A DNA stretch of 64,000 nt from Halarcobacter sp. (GTDB lineage Bacteria; Campylobacterota; Campylobacteria; Campylobacterales; Arcobacteraceae), in the NCBI RefSeq assembly GCF_963675975.1, contig NZ_OY780939.1, positions 1,736,001-1,800,000 of the forward strand. The letters are read 5' to 3'. Position 1 is the stretch's first letter. Each line of letters starts with the position of its first letter. Shown here in pieces: positions 25,711 to 35,216 of this stretch. The notes beneath the pieces were generated by a model. That model was not told the DNA's origin. It made no database searches and saw only the letters and a list, made by a program, of their open reading frames with translations. The translations under genes were made by a program, and so were the position numbers.

Positions 25711-27150
25711 ATGAAAATTATATTACCCTTACTTCTTGCTACAACAAGTTTGGTTTTTGCAAATAATAGTATTAAAAGCTTGGATATTTTTAAAAATAAA
25801 AGCTTTGTAAATCAGTCTTTAGATTCTAATAAAAATAGTTTGAATCTATTAGGAGTTGTTAGTCTTGAAAATATTAGATTTTTAATGGATTCTTCATGTA
25901 AAGTAAACAGTTTTGATATAGAAATAGAAGATTATGAAAATGATAAACTAAGTACTGATATAAATAATCTAGAAGAAAAAATAAATAAAAAAGAAAATGA
26001 GATCAAAGCACTAAATAGTAATATCTCTTTTTTAGAAAAAAGTAATTTGTCTAGTTTAAAAGATTTAAAAGTTTTAGAAAAAACATCTTCATATATAACA
26101 GAGCAGATTTTAAAAGACTATAATAAAATTTATAGCTTAGAAAATCAAATAAAAAAAGATAAAGAAGAGTTACAAGAGTTAAACAAAAAAAGAATAAATA
26201 GTAAATATACAAAGTTGAATTACGATATTGCTTGTAAAGATAAAGTTATAGTAAATTATCCTATTTATACTTTAAAAAAACAAGCTTTGTATGATATAAA
26301 TTATGATACTGACAAAAAAAATTTAGAATTGAAAAATCAATTATATATAACACAGTCTAGTGGAATGGATTTAAAAGATATAGATATAAATCTTTATACA
26401 TATAATTATATAAATCAGATTAAACCATATAATTTTGTTCCTGAGTATTTAGACCTTGAACCAAAACAAGAAATAGCATATGCCAAAGCTATGAATGATA
26501 TGCAACCTGTAATGATGAAAAGTGCCAGAGTTCTAAAAAAACCTACATTTGAATATCTAGAAGATAATACAAAATCATTTTTCAAAGCTTCACATATTGA
26601 TTTAATAAGTGGAAAAGAAAATAAGGTCTTATTTGCAAATGATATTTATAAAGCAGATGATATTTTAGAAATAGATGGATATTCTCAATCACAAGCATTT
26701 TTTAAAGTTAATTTCAAAAGTAAAAAGCTTTATGGGATCAGTAATGCAAATCTTTATTTAGATGGAACATACGTAGGAAAAAGTAATTTAGATGAAATAA
26801 AAAAAGATAAAGATTCATCTATATATTTTTCAACAAATAGGTTTATTGATATTGAGAAAAAACTTTTAAAAGATTTAAAAGAGGAACCATTTTTCTCAGT
26901 TAATAAAATTAAAACAGAAAAAATATGGGAATATAAGATTACAAATAATAGTAATGTAGCTCAAAAGATTGTTTTACTAGAAAGAGTTCCTGTTTCTAAA
27001 CATGAAGATATAAAAGTAAAACTAATAGGAAAATCAAAAGAGACTAAATTAGAAAAAAATGGTAAAATTTATTTTGAATTTAATTTAGAACCAAAAGAAA
27101 CAAAAGAGATTAATTTTGGGTATGAGATTGAAAAACCTAACAAAAAGTGA
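25711..27150 (+). CDS. Exported DUF4139-type protein with coiled coil
   Basis: 479 residues from the ATG at 25711, chosen because GGAG stands 6 bp before it and it begins the signal peptide MKIILPLLLATTSLVFA; a start at 25648 would overlap the J-domain gene. Residues ~75-165 form a long coiled coil (EEKINKKENEIKALNSNISF). The C-terminal part (~330-479) matches the DUF4139 family: LYLDGTYVGKSNLDEIKKD, EYKITNNSNVAQKIVLLERV and LEPKETKEINFGYEIE. The function of this family is unknown; the protein should lie in the periplasm. Confidence 0.82.
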   Translation: MKIILPLLLATTSLVFANNSIKSLDIFKNKSFVNQSLDSNKNSLNLLGVVSLENIRFLMDSSCKVNSFDIEIEDYENDKLSTDINNLEEKINKKENEIKALNSNISFLEKSNLSSLKDLKVLEKTSSYITEQILKDYNKIYSLENQIKKDKEELQELNKKRINSKYTKLNYDIACKDKVIVNYPIYTLKKQALYDINYDTDKKNLELKNQLYITQSSGMDLKDIDINLYTYNYINQIKPYNFVPEYLDLEPKQEIAYAKAMNDMQPVMMKSARVLKKPTFEYLEDNTKSFFKASHIDLISGKENKVLFANDIYKADDILEIDGYSQSQAFFKVNFKSKKLYGISNANLYLDGTYVGKSNLDEIKKDKDSSIYFSTNRFIDIEKKLLKDLKEEPFFSVNKIKTEKIWEYKITNNSNVAQKIVLLERVPVSKHEDIKVKLIGKSKETKLEKNGKIYFEFNLEPKETKEINFGYEIEKPNKK

Positions 27151-27161
27151 GGATATAAATA

Positions 27162-28028
27162 ATGTTTGATAAGAAAAAAGTAAAAGAATTAGTTCTAGTT
27201 TCACTTGTAGCAGATGCTTATTGTTTAGGAGCACATTGGGTTTATGATGAAAAGCAATTAGAAGAGTTGGATATTAACTGGGAAGAGTTAAACAATGCTA
27301 AGTCTCTTTGGCATAAAGGAAAAACTGCTGGTGAATTTACCCACTATGGAGATCAATTATTGTGGTTATATCAATTTGTACAAGACAAAGATAGTTTTGA
27401 TATAGATGAATATGTTAAATATTGGAAAACAAAAGTAGATATATACAATGGATATATTGATTCAGCTACTAGAAAAACTGTAGAAAATATTGAAAAAAAT
27501 ATTGTCCCTACAGGTTCTGATTCAACTGATTTATCTATTGTTGGAAGAATAACTCCTTTATTATTAGTTTCTAAGACAAAAGAAGAGTTTTTAAAAAATG
27601 TTGAAGATTTTGTGAAAGTAACTCATAACTCTTTGGAAGCTATAACTACATCAAAATATTTTGCAAAACTATTACTTGAGGTTTTAGATGGAAAAGAGAT
27701 TGAAGAGTCAATCTTATTTTTAAAAGAACAATTTGATACAAAAATTCAATCATATATTTATAGTGGTGTTGCTTCCAAAACTGATGATACATTTAATGCG
27801 ATTAGAGGTTTTGGACCAGCTTGTGATATAGAAGGTGGTTTTCAAGGAGTTATTCATCTTTTATGTAAATATACAAATTTAAAAGAGATGTTAATAACTA
27901 ATGCAAAAGCTGGAGGAGATAGTAGTGCAAGAGCTATGATTGCATCAGTGATTTTTATGGCACAAAAAGATAAAACACTTGCATCTATCCCTTCTTCTTG
28001 GTTAAATATTAAAGCAACAATAATATAA
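27162..28028 (+). CDS. ADP-ribosylglycohydrolase-family protein
   Basis: 288 residues with the all-helical ARH fold. N-terminal motif VSLVADAYCLGAHWVYDEKQ takes the place of the usual GxxxGDAxG, and the C-terminal metal site reads AKAGGDSSARAMIASVIFMA instead of GDTDTxA, so one or more of the metal-binding Asp residues (DT) are changed to Ser/Ala. Such changes are typical of the branch that includes eukaryotic crystallins and many bacterial proteins of unknown substrate. GGAGGATATAAATAATG-like spacing gives a good start. It lies 11 bp after the DUF4139 gene and 8 bp before PsiE. Confidence 0.85.
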   Translation: MFDKKKVKELVLVSLVADAYCLGAHWVYDEKQLEELDINWEELNNAKSLWHKGKTAGEFTHYGDQLLWLYQFVQDKDSFDIDEYVKYWKTKVDIYNGYIDSATRKTVENIEKNIVPTGSDSTDLSIVGRITPLLLVSKTKEEFLKNVEDFVKVTHNSLEAITTSKYFAKLLLEVLDGKEIEESILFLKEQFDTKIQSYIYSGVASKTDDTFNAIRGFGPACDIEGGFQGVIHLLCKYTNLKEMLITNAKAGGDSSARAMIASVIFMAQKDKTLASIPSSWLNIKATII

Positions 28029-28036
28029 GGTAAAGA

Positions 28037-28465
28037 ATGAAACCATTAAAGTTTTTTAAAGATAGATTTTATATAGAATTCACTGTAACTACAGTTTTAT
28101 TTTTAGTTGCTTTATCGATGAATAAATTGATGGAAGCAATTATTTATATGTTGTATTTTATCATATTTCTAGAAATAGTTAGAACTGTAGTAAATTATGT
28201 CAGAGAACAAAGAGTTATAATCTCATCTTTAGTAGATGCTTTTATCATTTTAGCTTTAAGAGAACTAATAGTAAATCTAGTAAAAATCAATAATGAAACA
28301 ATAAAATCATTTGATGATTTATTTGCAAGTAGCTTAAATCATAATCTTTTAGTTATAGCAGGAGTGATTTTGTTTTTACTTTTAGTTAGATATTTGGCAG
28401 TTAAAACTTCATATACATATTTAATTGAGAATAAAAAAACAAAAAAAGAGGAAATTGAACTTTAG
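28037..28465 (+). CDS. PsiE-family membrane protein
   Basis: 142 residues, four predicted membrane segments. The family (phosphate-starvation-inducible PsiE) is recognised from VVNYVREQRVIISSLVDAFI, ALRELIVNLVKIN and the final LAVKTSYTYL. Its biochemical function is unknown. AAGG lies 6-7 bp before the ATG. It is the last gene of the plus-strand operon starting at 25446 and is closed by a strong bidirectional terminator that overlaps its stop. Confidence 0.85.
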   Translation: MKPLKFFKDRFYIEFTVTTVLFLVALSMNKLMEAIIYMLYFIIFLEIVRTVVNYVREQRVIISSLVDAFIILALRELIVNLVKINNETIKSFDDLFASSLNHNLLVIAGVILFLLLVRYLAVKTSYTYLIENKKTKKEEIEL

Positions 28466-28486
28466 GGGAAATCCCTAAAGTTTTTT
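28458..28486 (+). terminator. Bidirectional terminator between psiE-like gene and ccpA
   Basis: AACTTTAGGG, loop GAAAT, CCCTAAAGTT with TTTT after it: perfect 10-bp stem. The A-run on the left also gives a U-tract for the minus strand, so it closes both converging genes. Confidence 0.9.
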
Positions 28487-29513
28487 AGTTCATATCTGGT
28501 TTTGGAGTTTTTTCTGTAATTACAGGTAACTGAGGATATTTAATCTCAGGTTTCTCACCAGTTAATGATTTTAAGAAAGTAGAAATTTTAGTTGCATCAG
28601 CATCTGAAATTTTTGTACCTAATTGGATATCTCCCATTAATTTTACTGCATGATTTAAAGACCAAACATTACCATTATGGAAATATGGAGCAGTCTCTTC
28701 AATATTTCTAAGAGTTGGAGTTTTAACCATTCCATCTTTAGTTCCAGTAAATCCACCAACATTTAAGTCATATTTAGAAGCATCAAATGGCATCATTGTA
28801 CCACCTAAACCAATATCGTTGTGACAGCTAACACAACCTTTATCGATAAATACTTTTAACCCTTCTTTTTCTGCATCATTTAATGCTTTTAATTCTCCAT
28901 CTAAAAATGCATCATATCTTGATGGTGTAATTAAAGTTCTTTCAAATACTGCAATAGTATCTGTGATTAGTTCAAATGTAATTTTTACATCATCACCATA
29001 AGTTTTTTTGAATTCTGAAACATATCCTGGCATAGAAGTAACTCTTTGCACAACTAAGCTTTTAGGAGCTGCCATTTCTGGACCTGCTTGAACTGGACCT
29101 TGAGCTTGAGCTTCTAAGTGTGGATCTCTACCATCCCAGAATTGAGCTTTATTTAATACTGAGTTGTAAACAGTTGGTGAATTTAAGTGAGCTGGATTTG
29201 GAGTCCATTTATGACCAACAGCTGCACCAACACCATCAACACCACCCATTGCCAAGTTGTGACATGTATTACATGAAATAATACCTGATTTAGATAATCT
29301 TGGATCGAAATATAATTTTTTACCAAGTTCTACTTTTGCGTCAGTAATTGGGTTTTTTGGATTATCAACAAGTTTTAAAATCTCAAGTTGAGATTGTGGA
29401 ATTGATTTTAATCCTGCATCTTTTGCTTTTTTGATTAATGCTGCATCAGACATTGCAAATGCACTTACCCCTGTAAACATAATTGTAGCTAATGCTAAAC
29501 TAATTTTTTTCAT
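28485..29513 (-). CDS. ccpA: Di-haem cytochrome c peroxidase
   Basis: Periplasmic enzyme that reduces hydrogen peroxide with electrons from cytochrome c. 342 residues with a signal peptide (MKKISLALATIMFTGVSAFA). Two haem c motifs are present: CNTCHNLAMGGVDGVG (peroxidatic haem) and CVSCHNDIGLGGTMM (electron-transfer haem). The region FWDGRDPHLEAQAQGPVQAG between them and LRNIEETAPYFHNGNVWSL near the end are hallmarks of the family. GGAGAAGAT before the ATG. It is monocistronic and separated from the kinase upstream by ~280 bp of AT-rich DNA that should carry its promoter. Confidence 0.97.
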   Translation of the reverse strand: MKKISLALATIMFTGVSAFAMSDAALIKKAKDAGLKSIPQSQLEILKLVDNPKNPITDAKVELGKKLYFDPRLSKSGIISCNTCHNLAMGGVDGVGAAVGHKWTPNPAHLNSPTVYNSVLNKAQFWDGRDPHLEAQAQGPVQAGPEMAAPKSLVVQRVTSMPGYVSEFKKTYGDDVKITFELITDTIAVFERTLITPSRYDAFLDGELKALNDAEKEGLKVFIDKGCVSCHNDIGLGGTMMPFDASKYDLNVGGFTGTKDGMVKTPTLRNIEETAPYFHNGNVWSLNHAVKLMGDIQLGTKISDADATKISTFLKSLTGEKPEIKYPQLPVITEKTPKPDMN

Positions 29514-29791
29514 ATCTTCTCCTTTTGTAAATTAGATAATTAAAATCATAGGATAATTTTTATTAAATAAAAATTAAATTAAATGAAAAAAATTTTCTAA
29601 ATATAAAAGTTCAATTTTATTTAAGAAAATGCAATTTATGGGTATTTTTTTGCTATTATTGAGTGGTAAATCAAGGAAAATATAAACTTTCCTTAAATAT
29701 AAAAATTAATATTTCAATATTTTTATTAAGATTTTATCTTATATATTAAATAAAAACTTTAAATAGTAATTTAATATTTTAATTAAAAATG

Positions 29792-30778
29792 TTAATTTGA
29801 AGTATTGGATTTTGGAATAGATATATTAAAACATGCACCTTTATATGTAGTTCCATCAAGGTTTTTATTTATATTTGTTACACTAAGTTTACCATGCATA
29901 TTTTTTTCAACAATATCTTTACTCATATAAAGACCAATACCTGTGCCTTGACTTTTATGTTTAGTAGTGAAATATGGATCAAATATTTTTTCTATAATAT
30001 TTTCATTTATTCCCCCTGCATTGTCAATTATGGAGATTGTATTAAATTCATTCCCTTCAAGTATATCAATAAAAACTATTTTTTCTTCAACTTCACTTTC
30101 TAATAATGCATCTTTTGCATTGTTTAGTATATTAAGGAAAACTTGAATTAATTCATTTGCAAAACCAAAACTTTTTTCTGAAAAGTGAGCATCTTTTTTA
30201 ATATTTATATAAATGTTATTGTTTTTGTAAGTACTTTCAACAATATTAAAACTCTTCATAAATATATCTAAAATATCAAATTCAACTTTTTCTTTGTCTT
30301 TTTTTAAATAACCTCTAAAATCTTCGATAGTTTGTGTAAGAAATTTAGTAAATTCAAGTATTTTCTCATATGAATTTTCTATATCTTTTCTTTCACACAT
30401 GTCTAGTTCTAATTCAAGTAACATTCCACTAGATATAGTGCTAATTGCACTAAGAGGTTGTCTCCACTGATGAGCAATATTACCTATCATCTCACCCATT
30501 CCTGCATATCTTGACTGTATAAAAAGTTGTTTATCTTTTTCTCTATTTTTTTGAACTTCTGTTTCTATTCTTTCTTCTAAAGAGTCATTAAATTTTCTTA
30601 ATTCACTAGTTGAAATTTCAAGTGCACGCTCTAATCTATAAATATTAGAATCTGTATTTTCATATTCTTTTGATATTAAATTTAAAAGTTTTTCAAATTT
30701 TTTCTCATCAAGATTTTCATAACTATCAATTCGTAATTTTTTTAATTGTCTTGCTAGTACTTTATTTTCAATATTCAT
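29792..30778 (-). CDS. Soluble histidine kinase coupled to FIST sensor
   Basis: 328 residues without membrane helices. An N-terminal coiled coil (~1-85) precedes the H-box NIAHQWRQPLSAISTISSGM and the ATPase domain (FLNILNNAKDALLESE, IDNAGGINENIIEKIFDPYF, TTKHKSQGTGIGLYMSKDIV). The ATG follows immediately after the TAA of the FIST gene, so the two are co-translated and the FIST protein is the likely input partner. No response regulator gene is adjacent. The H-box is nearly the same as in the kinases at 23459 and 41106. Confidence 0.92.
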   Translation of the reverse strand: MNIENKVLARQLKKLRIDSYENLDEKKFEKLLNLISKEYENTDSNIYRLERALEISTSELRKFNDSLEERIETEVQKNREKDKQLFIQSRYAGMGEMIGNIAHQWRQPLSAISTISSGMLLELELDMCERKDIENSYEKILEFTKFLTQTIEDFRGYLKKDKEKVEFDILDIFMKSFNIVESTYKNNNIYINIKKDAHFSEKSFGFANELIQVFLNILNNAKDALLESEVEEKIVFIDILEGNEFNTISIIDNAGGINENIIEKIFDPYFTTKHKSQGTGIGLYMSKDIVEKNMHGKLSVTNINKNLDGTTYKGACFNISIPKSNTSN

Positions 30779-31909
30779 TTAAGATTCCCAAAATAGGGTT
30801 AAAGTCATTGTTTGATTATGAAGATCACAAGTCCCATCATTTAATGGAGAGATCTCACCATATGAATAGTATCCTATTAGAGTAACTTTATCATCTAGAA
30901 TATCTTTTATTACTTCTAATTCCTCTTCTATTTTTTGTCCCATAATCAATTTTCTACCAATACAACTTACTGCTATACAAGCAGCATTTTCACTTTTGTA
31001 ATCAAACTTATGAAGTTTTTCTCCTGCATCTTTTGCACCTTGAACAAGCTCATCAAAAGTTGCTTTCATAAACATTACTTCACTTCCATTTGGTATATCT
31101 CCAGCAAAAGTTATTGATTGTTCTTTTTTATTTATACCTAAAATTGTTCTAACTTTTGATTCTTTGTATCCTTCTTCTTTTATCATAAGTGGATATAAAA
31201 GTCCAGATGCTGGAAGTTCTTCTGATTTATCTCCAAGATATTTTTTATAAACTTCAAGTGCAGGTTCATGGTCTAATTTATATAAGATATTATTTTTGGC
31301 TTCAGTAACCATTCTATCTATACCAAATTTTTTCCAACCACCACCACTAGCATATGCTGTGTGTATATTTTCTCCATACAGTCCAACTGCAGTTATGTAA
31401 TTTGAAACAGGTTTATTATCTACTAAAATCCAAGTTTCTTTAAAATCCGCTCCATCTCCAGCTAAGCCACCAGTTATGATTAGATCTTTTGAAATTTTAT
31501 TAAAACCTTTTGTTAGTTGAGAACCATTTATATTTAATCCATCTGATAAGACAAAAATAGATTTAAGATTTTTATCAAAAAGATTATTACAGATTTTCTC
31601 TCCAACTTCAAATGAGTTTTCAGCTTTATCGCATTTTACTGAACTAATTTTTATAAAAGATTTTTCAAACTTCATTACAACTACACTTAGACTTGATTCA
31701 TATACTAAATCATCATATATTTCACCAGCAGTTGAACAACCTATAATTTGCGATTTTTTAAAAGTGGATATAAGTTTTTCAAAGCCATCTTTTACATGTT
31801 CAAATTGGGTTGAACCAAAACATATAATTAAAGTATTCTCACTATCTAACGATTCATCAAAAGGTTTGTTCCAATTATTCTCTTCATAAAAGTAGCTTTG
31901 AGTTTGCAT
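30779..31909 (-). CDS. FIST-domain signal sensor
   Basis: 376 residues. FIST-N signature FKKSQIIGCSTAGEIYDDLV near residue 50-70 and FIST-C signature TLIGYYSYGEISPLNDGTCD, then LHNQTMTLTLFWE at the end. The family (F-box and intracellular signal transduction) is thought to bind small ligands such as amino acids and to feed kinases or diguanylate cyclases. It sits directly before a soluble histidine kinase with no gap between stop and start. The ligand is unknown. Confidence 0.9.
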   Translation of the reverse strand: MQTQSYFYEENNWNKPFDESLDSENTLIICFGSTQFEHVKDGFEKLISTFKKSQIIGCSTAGEIYDDLVYESSLSVVVMKFEKSFIKISSVKCDKAENSFEVGEKICNNLFDKNLKSIFVLSDGLNINGSQLTKGFNKISKDLIITGGLAGDGADFKETWILVDNKPVSNYITAVGLYGENIHTAYASGGGWKKFGIDRMVTEAKNNILYKLDHEPALEVYKKYLGDKSEELPASGLLYPLMIKEEGYKESKVRTILGINKKEQSITFAGDIPNGSEVMFMKATFDELVQGAKDAGEKLHKFDYKSENAACIAVSCIGRKLIMGQKIEEELEVIKDILDDKVTLIGYYSYGEISPLNDGTCDLHNQTMTLTLFWES

Positions 31910-31976
31910 ATTAATCTTTTTTATAATTTATTTTTAAATAAACATTATATCATTATATAAATAAATTATTGTTTTA

Positions 31977-32762
31977 TTAAAATTCTATTTCAAGTGCTAT
32001 TGGGCAGTGGTCACTTCCCATTATTTCTGACATGATATATGCATTTGAAATATTATTTTTTAAATCTTCACTTACATAGAAATAATCAATTCTCCAGCCA
32101 ACATTATTTGCTCTTGCATTTGCTCTATAGCTCCACCAGCTATAACTGTCTGTTAAATCACCATTTATATGTCTAAAGGTATCAATATATCCATGAGATA
32201 AAAATTTAGTAATCCAGTCTCTTTCCATAGGTAAAAAGCCAGAAGTGTTTTCATTTGCTTTTGGTCTAGCTAAATCTATTTCAGCATGAGCAGTATTTAC
32301 ATCTCCACAAACTATAATTGATTTTCCCTCTTTTTTTAGGTTTTCACAATGTTCTAAAAATCTGTCATAAAACTCCATTTTATAAACTAATCTTTCCTCT
32401 TTTGATTGACCATTTGGGAAATAAACATTAAAAAAAGCTATCTCTTTATCTCCTAAAGTAAAGTGTAGTTCGTTTATTCTTCCCTCATCTAGTATATCTA
32501 CACTAGGGCAAGTTGATTGAAAACTAGGATTTATATCAGTAAATACCGCTGTTCCACTTCTACCTTTTATTGCTGATTGTGAAGCAAATACAGTATCATA
32601 GTTTTTTTCAAAGATTGAATTAGGTATTTGCTCTTTTGTTGATTTTGTTTCTTGTACTCCTAAAAGATCGATGTTAGCTTCATCAACCCATTTTAAAGCT
32701 TCTTTTTTATCAACTGCACGAATTCCATTTACATTCCATGAAACAAATTTATATTTAGTCAT
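31977..32762 (-). CDS. xth: Exodeoxyribonuclease III / AP endonuclease
   Basis: 261 residues, DNA repair nuclease of the exonuclease III type that cleaves at abasic sites. Motifs in order: FVSWNVNGIRAV, LLGVQETKST (metal Glu), YFPNGQSKEERL, VCGDVNTAHAEIDLARPK (Asp/Asn pair), and GSDHCPIALEIEF (final catalytic His). Length and motifs are complete. Its ATG overlaps the end of the small exported protein gene by 8 bp. Confidence 0.96.
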   Translation of the reverse strand: MTKYKFVSWNVNGIRAVDKKEALKWVDEANIDLLGVQETKSTKEQIPNSIFEKNYDTVFASQSAIKGRSGTAVFTDINPSFQSTCPSVDILDEGRINELHFTLGDKEIAFFNVYFPNGQSKEERLVYKMEFYDRFLEHCENLKKEGKSIIVCGDVNTAHAEIDLARPKANENTSGFLPMERDWITKFLSHGYIDTFRHINGDLTDSYSWWSYRANARANNVGWRIDYFYVSEDLKNNISNAYIMSEIMGSDHCPIALEIEF

Positions 32763-33006
32763 TATCCTTATTATCCTCTTTTTTTATTTTTTCTATTTTT
32801 TCAATTTCAATAAATTTTTTATCATTTTTTTTAATTTTTTCATCATCTTTTGAACTTTTATTTAAAAGACCAATTTTACCTAAAAAACTGCCAGATTTAA
32901 CTAAGGGATCACCTTTGCCACCGTGAGTTTCTATTTTTCCATTTTCATAGGCAAATAAAGATGAAGAAAATATAAAAAATGATAAAGTTAAAACATATAT
33001 TTTCAT
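32755..33006 (-). CDS. Small exported Lys-rich protein
   Basis: 83 residues: signal peptide MKIYVLTLSFFIFSSSLFA, a short conserved-looking stretch (NGKIETHGGKGDPLVKSGSF) and a very charged Lys/Glu/Asp tail. I do not recognise it. It overlaps the xth gene by 8 bp and the membrane protein gene by 4 bp, so the three form an operon. No motif suggests a function. Confidence 0.65.
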   Translation of the reverse strand: MKIYVLTLSFFIFSSSLFAYENGKIETHGGKGDPLVKSGSFLGKIGLLNKSSKDDEKIKKNDKKFIEIEKIEKIKKEDNKDND

Positions 33007-33248
33007 TTTCTATCTCCTTTTAAATTTTTATACATTCCTAAAATAGTTATTATTATCCAAAAAATTTCTATTACAAATGAACCTAAATTGAAATGTACAA
33101 AAAGTGAAATTAGAAGTAATATTGCACCAATTAGGTTTAATACCTGATAAGTCCATGAAGTTATTTTTTTCTTCTCAGTTTGTAACAAAAAGTAAGCTAC
33201 AACAACAAAAACCATACCTATAAAGCCTATTAGTTGGAATATATCCAT
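33003..33248 (-). CDS. Small membrane protein, CBU_0592-like
   Basis: 81 residues with three membrane helices: FQLIGFIGMVFVVVAYFLLQ, then ITSWTYQVLNLIGAILLLIS and SFVIEIFWIIITILGMYK. The pattern, with the polar tip LNLIGAILL followed by FNLGSFVIEIFW, is that of a small conserved family (CBU_0592-type) of unknown function. I start at the ATG at 33248 because AGGAAAG precedes it; a longer reading from 33260 would contain this site. Confidence 0.78.
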   Translation of the reverse strand: MDIFQLIGFIGMVFVVVAYFLLQTEKKKITSWTYQVLNLIGAILLLISLFVHFNLGSFVIEIFWIIITILGMYKNLKGDRK

Positions 33249-33311
33249 ATCTTTCCTCATTATTAAGTCTAAATTTGCTATTTTACGGTAAATTTATTAT
33301 AAAGATATTAA

Positions 33312-34028
33312 ATGACAGATGAAATTTTATTAGGCTTAATAACTTTTTTTACTTCAACTGTTGCTGGTGTAATTGGGCTTGGTGGGGGAATGATTTTAAT
33401 TGCAGTTCTTCCCTCTTTTTTGCCTCTAAATGCTTTAGTTCCAGTTCATGGACTAACTCAATTATCTAGTAATCTAAGTAGAGCATATTTTGGATATAAA
33501 GATATAAAAATAGAGGTTATTCCAAAATTTTTATTGGGCTCACTTATAGGGATTTCTATTTTTGCTACTATTTTGTATTTTATATCTTTAGAATATGTTC
33601 CTTTGTTTATAGGTCTTTATATTCTACTTTCATTGTGGAGTAATAAATTTAATGAAAAAATCAAAAAATATGAAAGTTATGTATTAATAGGTTTTTTTCA
33701 AACAGGTTTATCTATTGTAGTAGGAGCAACTGGCCCTATGGCTACCGCACTTTTAATTAAAGATTATAATGATAAAGACACAGTTGTTGCAACAGCAGCT
33801 GCATTGATGTCAATCACACATTTATTAAAAGTTTTTGCTTTTATGTTTTTTGGATTTGTTTTTTTTGATTATCTTGGGATTTTAATTGCCATGATAATTG
33901 GAGCAATTTCAGGAAGTTATATGGGAACAAAAATAAGAGATAAAATTGATGGGAAAAAGTTTTTAATATTTTTAAAAATATTTTTATCTATCTTGGCTAT
34001 AAAAGCAATCTTATCTGTTTTTATTTAA
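33312..34028 (+). CDS. TauE/SafE (TSUP) family membrane transporter
   Basis: 238 residues, 7-8 membrane helices. The repeated TSUP motif is seen at the start, TVAGVIGLGGGMILIAVLPS, and again as QTGLSIVVGATGPMATALL. The family moves sulfite, organosulfonates or other small anions. The gene is divergent to the small membrane protein operon and is followed after ~20 bp by an MFS transporter; they may be co-transcribed. The substrate cannot be told. Confidence 0.87.
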   Translation: MTDEILLGLITFFTSTVAGVIGLGGGMILIAVLPSFLPLNALVPVHGLTQLSSNLSRAYFGYKDIKIEVIPKFLLGSLIGISIFATILYFISLEYVPLFIGLYILLSLWSNKFNEKIKKYESYVLIGFFQTGLSIVVGATGPMATALLIKDYNDKDTVVATAAALMSITHLLKVFAFMFFGFVFFDYLGILIAMIIGAISGSYMGTKIRDKIDGKKFLIFLKIFLSILAIKAILSVFI

Positions 34029-34049
34029 AAAATATTGGAAATAAAATAT

Positions 34050-35216
34050 ATGAATAAAATATTTAAATCAAGAGAAGCTTTATTATATATTATGGCAATA
34101 GCCATGGTCTTTTCTTTCGCTTCTTGGATGAGTTTACTAAATAATTTTGTAATTGAAGCAGCTTCTTTTGATGGAAGCCAAATTGGAATATTACAAAGTT
34201 TAAGGGAGATTCCAGGTTTTTTAGCTTTTACAGTTGTAATAGCTATTATGTTTATTGCTCAACAAAGGTTAGCCTATCTTTCTATGATGTTATTGGGATT
34301 AGGGGTTTTATTAACAGGATTTTTCCCAAATGCTTTGGGACTTTATATTACAACTGTTATTATGTCTGTAGGGTTTCATTATTTAGAAACACTAAATCAG
34401 TCTTTATCTTTGCAATGGCTAAGTAAAGCAAAAGCTCCAATAATACTAGGAAAAATTACAGCTGCTAAATCTTTTACTTCTTTGATAGTTTTTGTATTAA
34501 TCTATATTATGATGAAATATTATTCTGTAGAGTATAAATATGTTTATTTGTTTTTTGGTGGTATAACTTTTATAATAGGTATTTTAATTTGGATTTTTTT
34601 TGAACATTTTGAAGATGATGTAGTTCAAGAGAAAAAAATTGTACTTAAAAAAGAGTATTGGTTATTTTATGTTTTAACACTTTTAGCCGGAGCTAGAAGA
34701 CAGATTTTTATTGTATTTGCTGCTTTTTTACTTGTTGAAAAATTTGGAGTTGATATTCATAATATGGTAGCACTTATGTTTGTAAATGCAATCTTAAATA
34801 TGTATTTTGCCCCTGCTATTGGAAGATTTATTTCTAAATTTGGAGAAAGAACAACTTTAAATTTTGAGTATTTAGGTCTTATAATAGTTTTTATATCATA
34901 TGCCTTTGTAAATAATGAATATATAGCATTTGCATTGTATATTATAGACCATTTACTTTTTTCAATGGCAATTGCACTTAAAACATATTTCCAAAAAATT
35001 GCAGATCCAAAAGATATTGCAAGTGCTAGTGCAGTATCTTTTACAATAAATCATATAGCAGCTGTGTTTTTACCTTTTGCTTTAGGTTTATTATGGTTAT
35101 ATTCAAACTCTTTAGTTTTTATAATTGGTGCTGCTATTGCTGTAATATCTTTTATTTTATCTTTTTTAATTCCAAGAGATCCAAAACAAGGTTTTGAAAC
35201 AACATTAAAAAACTAA
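34050..35216 (+). CDS. MFS transporter
   Basis: About 388 residues with 12 hydrophobic segments, including MAIAMVFSFASWMSLLNNFV, FTVVIAIMFIAQQRLAYLSM and ISFILSFLIPRDPK at the end. I place the start at the ATG at 34050; a reading from a TTG at 34035 adds five residues. A close subfamily is not recognised; the short central loop and lack of long tails fit a small-molecule exporter or sugar/organic-anion type. The stop overlaps that of the convergent hybrid kinase gene. Confidence 0.82.
   Translation: MNKIFKSREALLYIMAIAMVFSFASWMSLLNNFVIEAASFDGSQIGILQSLREIPGFLAFTVVIAIMFIAQQRLAYLSMMLLGLGVLLTGFFPNALGLYITTVIMSVGFHYLETLNQSLSLQWLSKAKAPIILGKITAAKSFTSLIVFVLIYIMMKYYSVEYKYVYLFFGGITFIIGILIWIFFEHFEDDVVQEKKIVLKKEYWLFYVLTLLAGARRQIFIVFAAFLLVEKFGVDIHNMVALMFVNAILNMYFAPAIGRFISKFGERTTLNFEYLGLIIVFISYAFVNNEYIAFALYIIDHLLFSMAIALKTYFQKIADPKDIASASAVSFTINHIAAVFLPFALGLLWLYSNSLVFIIGAAIAVISFILSFLIPRDPKQGFETTLKN

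Noticed and set aside
29675..29696. Terminator AAGGAAAATATAAACTTTCCTT downstream of the FIST-kinase operon
   Set aside because: A 7-bp stem is possible but lies ~95 bp past the kinase stop without a U-tract on the minus strand; too weak to annotate.
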